Assembly (NCBI GenBank): GCA_000827205.1
Contig: KN832559.1
Span: forward strand, 665,209 to 711,439
DNA: 46,231 nt
Direction of reading: 5' to 3'
Source of the DNA: Plicaturopsis crispa FD-325 SS-3
Lineage: Eukaryota > Basidiomycota > Agaricomycetes > Amylocorticiales > Amylocorticiaceae
Shown here: positions 43,248 through 46,231 of the stretch, in pieces
Layout of the letters: each line of letters opens with the position of its first letter
Position numbering within the stretch: position 1 is the first letter of the stretch
Made by a program: the position numbers and the translations under genes
The notes under the pieces: generated by a model
What the model was told of the DNA's origin: nothing
The model's database searches: none
Seen by the model: the letters and a program-made list of their open reading frames with translations, nothing else

Positions 43248-44773
43248 AGCTCTACCTGCGACGTCTGCCTCCAACGCGGCAAGGTAATACTCGCGCGCGC
43301 GCACGATCCACAGCGGGCGCGCACCGTGCATGAGTCTAGTAACGTAGTCCACGGACTTCCCTTGGGATCACGCCCTCCCGTTGCTCTGACTCCCTGGCGG
43401 GAACATCTGGGGCGGCACTGAGTCATTGCATCGCGCAGACCGGGGTCGGGCATATCCTCGTTGCACCAGTAGCTCGTGTGCTGCGTGACCGCCCTCGGCG
43501 TGCCGTCGAGAATGTGCCGTGCACATGAGATGAGGTACGTGAGCTCGCAAAGCTCCGCCGAGTTTTACTTATCCCGTCGTCGCAGCTTGTGTAAATGTGG
43601 TGAGGCCGCGGACATAGTCGTTGCCTCGTCTCTCCGCTTGCCGACCATTGGCAGGAAAACAGAGTCGAAGGATGGCAGAGTGCCGTTACGAACAAATTGT
43701 GTACGGTCCGAGTCGGAACAAGTCCGTCGAATGAGATGGGGCCGTACATTTACATCCCCCGTAGATAGAAACCATGTTATCGTACATGCTATGAGTTTAA
43801 TACATTTGATTAACCTTCTCGTTAGCATACGGCTTGAGTACTTGAGTCCTGGTGCACGCGCGATGAAGAAAACGCCGTGATATTCATCTATTTACCTTGT
43901 GGTCAACGAGGATACGCGTCGGGCATCTTCTACAACGCATTTCACTGGCTGTCATCGGGAGTCCCGACAGCGCAGGAGCACTGGGTGCATGATGCGACAG
44001 TTTCTGTCGACGGCGCGAGGCTCTGCAACAAATGTATAAATGTGCGTACTTGTACATGACCGTAATTCTACAAAGAAACGGGTCTCGACGACGCAGCAAT
44101 GGTCCGCCGCACCCAATAAAGCGTTTCCCGAGCGCGCGTATGCATCGCGCACTCGACTCGAGTGGTTCCTAGTGAGTGCGGACCTTTGGGCGAGAAAAAA
44201 CACATGCCTTCCTCGAGAAAACCAGTTTCCGCGTCGAAAATCTGGCCTCGCCGCCGAACGCAAGCACCGCGGGCCAAGCGCAACCGTCAGTCATCGCCAA
44301 GGAGTACCCCCTACGAGGTCCGATGGACGAGAGAACCCTTGCTGCAAAAAAATAAAATGCGAAAATCGGGCAAAATCGGTCAATCTCACCAAAATCGCAA
44401 CGGCGCGACGACTACGGCACTCCACGTCCCCTAACCAGCGACGTTCGTCTCGTAGAAACATTCCCCGTCGGGGACGAGTACGCAGGAGGCCCGCGCTGAC
44501 AAAAATAAAATCAGTCAAAATGCGAAAATGACCGCCCAGATTGAAAAAAGGCCTTCCTACGACGAATACGACAGCGCCGAGGCCGCGCATTGAAACGCAG
44601 CATCGCACGAATGCCGCACACCGGTGGCAGGAGTCGTTGAGTGCCGCGGCTCAAATCTGAAAAAAATTGCATGAGTTTTCGCGAAAAAAACACACCAAAG
44701 GAGAAGAAACGGACCTCCCGCAACGAGCGCGTCCGACCGTTCCCTCTTCGCCGGTCTGGGATGGCGGTAGCGA

Positions 44774-46231
44774 TCACTCTTCGTCGGGAATTTCACCGGC
44801 GTCGTCAGGGATGACGGGGATACTGGCTGGCTGTGGTTTCGTCTCGAGGAGGTTCACCATATCTTCGAGGTCGGTAGTGGACTTGACGGGCGACGCTTCG
44901 GGTGCGGTTTCAGCGGCTGGCTCGTCGGCGGGAACGTCTTGAGCCTCGTCGGAGGCGTGGTGGAGGTCGGACGCGGGGTCCTGCGACTCGGGTTCGGGCG
45001 CAGCCTCAGGCTCAGCGACGGCCTCCGCCTCTTCGTGCTCTGGCTCGTGGACTGGTTCTTCGATGTGAGCATTATCCTCAGCCTCGGGCTCAACCACGAC
45101 TGGTGCCGGGGACACCGATGGCTCGGAGGGATGTGCCTCTTCAGCTTCAACTTCGTGGGGTATGCTCTCCGCAATCTCCTCATCATGCACCGCCGGCGGC
45201 TCCTCGACATGGGGCTCTTCGACTTCCTCGCCCGACCCTGTCTCGTGCACATGCTCATGGTCGTCACTGAGTCCATTCTCGTGCGACGACGCGTCGTGGT
45301 GATCATCGTCCGACGCCGCCGCCGCCGAGCCATTACCCGCCTTCTTCGCCGCCGCCTGGCGTGCAGGCGCAAGCCCAACGCGCGGTTTCAACGGCCCCTT
45401 CGCCGCCGCCCCGCCGCGCGCAGGGGTGGCCGTCTTCGCACCCCTTGCGGGGCTGCTCGACACGGGGGTGCGCGCGCGCGAGATCGACGCAGCGGTAGGC
45501 TTGCTGAGGCGCTCCGCCGCGCTGCTGCTGAGCGTCGTCTTCTTCGTCGGCGTCGGCGCGGGGGGCTGGTTGCGCGCCTTTGCGAGCGAGGCGGCCGTCG
45601 GCGCGAAGAGGCCGGACCCGGAGGAGGGTGTCTTGGGGCGCGTGGCGGGTGTCTTGGGCCGCGACGGCGTGGAGGGGGTGCTCTTGGGCGTGGGTTTGGC
45701 GTGTCGTGTGGCGGACGTCGTGGAGGTCGTGGAGTGGCCGGTGTGCTGCGGCTTGATCGGCTGGGACGCGGACGTGCTGAGGGAAGAGGCCTTGGGCGTG
45801 GGCGATTTCACGGACTGCCTAGCACTGGTCTTGGGCGTCGGCGCGGTGCCCATCGAGGCTCGTCCAGGTGGTATCTTGACTGGGGACGTGACCCGTGCGG
45901 CAGCGGCTTTGGTGGGAGCAGCGAATGAGCCGATGGTCGACTGCCGTTGCGGTGGAGGAGACTTTGGTGCCGGGGCAGGAGCTGGAGCTGGCTCTGGAGA
46001 CTTGGGCGGATCGGGGATCGCGACTGCGGGCGGCGAGGTGGCTGCGATGCTGCTCGGCGGCGAAGTAGGCTGCGACGCGGGTGGCGTAGCCTTCAGCGAT
46101 GGAGATGCCCACAGCGGTGCCGCTGCGACCACTGCCGGTTTGTCGTTGACAGTGAAAGACTTTGGCGGCCATTCCCTCTTCTCCTTCACCTCCTCCTTGG
46201 CGGAATCGCCTGTGGTATGTGACGCGACGCT
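44774..46231 (-). CDS. Pro/Ala/Ser-rich protein, copy B, 5' truncated by window end
   Basis: This is the same protein as copy A, read leftward to a stop at 44774, with its N-terminus beyond the window. It runs without a gap through the segment that is duplicated around the Ns in copy A, showing that the intact gene has that segment once. From about 45400 to the end it seems identical to copy A. The C-terminal third differs by scattered substitutions and small in-frame indels (VGLAPARQAAAKK against VARQAAVKK). Similarity stops about 20 bp past the stop codon. It is either a recent duplicate or an assembly product; function is unknown, as for copy A. Confidence 0.7.
   Translation of the reverse strand, partial: SVASHTTGDSAKEEVKEKREWPPKSFTVNDKPAVVAAAPLWASPSLKATPPASQPTSPPSSIAATSPPAVAIPDPPKSPEPAPAPAPAPKSPPPQRQSTIGSFAAPTKAAAARVTSPVKIPPGRASMGTAPTPKTSARQSVKSPTPKASSLSTSASQPIKPQHTGHSTTSTTSATRHAKPTPKSTPSTPSRPKTPATRPKTPSSGSGLFAPTAASLAKARNQPPAPTPTKKTTLSSSAAERLSKPTAASISRARTPVSSSPARGAKTATPARGGAAAKGPLKPRVGLAPARQAAAKKAGNGSAAAASDDDHHDASSHENGLSDDHEHVHETGSGEEVEEPHVEEPPAVHDEEIAESIPHEVEAEEAHPSEPSVSPAPVVVEPEAEDNAHIEEPVHEPEHEEAEAVAEPEAAPEPESQDPASDLHHASDEAQDVPADEPAAETAPEASPVKSTTDLEDMVNLLETKPQPASIPVIPDDAGEIPDEE

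Larger units (their letters stand above)
39118..44773. other. Gene-poor accessory stretch
   Basis: I find no complete gene in these 5.6 kb. Pieces worth naming are a degenerate leftover of the tandem unit near 39260-39315, a hydrophobic minus-strand frame at about 39960-40061 (IPRIITVIMLALSSVAFF), a long imperfect hairpin at 40446-40522, GC-rich open frames at 41524-42358 without family signals, and two RING-like fragments near 42800 and 43200. From about 44340 to 44700 the DNA has A-rich runs (AAAAAATAAAATGCGAAAAT and similar). The whole looks like decayed repeats and gene fragments. Confidence 0.5.

Overview
The window looks like genomic DNA of a filamentous basidiomycete, most probably an agaricomycete (polypore-like). 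The basis is dense GC-rich genes broken by many 50-60 nt GT-AG introns, several micro-exons, short often divergent promoters, and families typical of wood- and litter-decay fungi. No database search was possible. Every exon model was built by reading the splice sites by hand and requiring the spliced frame to close and to keep family motifs.

Layout. 0.5-2.4 kb (+): Hst3/Hst4-type sirtuin. 2.7-3.2 kb (+): Sem1/DSS1 proteasome subunit. 3.4-5.9 kb (-): Git1/phosphate-permease-like MFS transporter with 18 exons. 5.9-7.7 kb: no gene seen. 7.7-9.35 kb (-): orphan single-exon protein with a coiled coil. 9.9-14.3 kb (+): secreted GH13 amylase-like protein with two starch-binding-like domains. 14.7-16.8 kb (+): unrecognised protein. 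17.3-19.7 kb (+): secreted type-B carboxylesterase. 20.0-24.0 kb (-): membrane-anchored double amidohydrolase. 24.4-25.2 kb (+): HIT protein. 25.3-26.7 kb (-): wax-synthase/MBOAT-like acyltransferase. 27.0-29.6 kb (+): Npr3 of the SEACIT/GATOR1 complex. 29.7-30.7 kb (-): NAD-dependent epimerase/dehydratase. 31.2-32.8 kb (+): SRA/YDG-domain protein. 33.4-35.9 kb (-): Pro/Ala/Ser-rich protein interrupted by a 97-N gap. 36-44.7 kb: gene-poor accessory stretch. 44.8 kb to the end (-): second, truncated copy of the Pro/Ala/Ser-rich gene.

The first 33 kb is ordinary, closely packed genic DNA. Housekeeping genes (sirtuin, Sem1, HIT, Npr3) are mixed with secreted or membrane enzymes, and I see no convincing biosynthetic or catabolic cluster. 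The unusual part is the right-hand 13 kb. It holds a tandem array (about 37.2-39.1 kb) in which an exon-like segment of about 200 bp and a 55-62 bp intron with intact splice signals recur about eight times, each unit carrying short perfect hairpins. Next to it are a long imperfect hairpin, duplicated RING-finger remnants, and two copies of one gene, one of them duplicated across the assembly gap.

Other points to check: a GH13 protein whose catalytic Glu and region-IV His are replaced, an amidohydrolase with one complete and one metal-ligand-less half, 7-14 nt micro-exons, and GC-AG introns.
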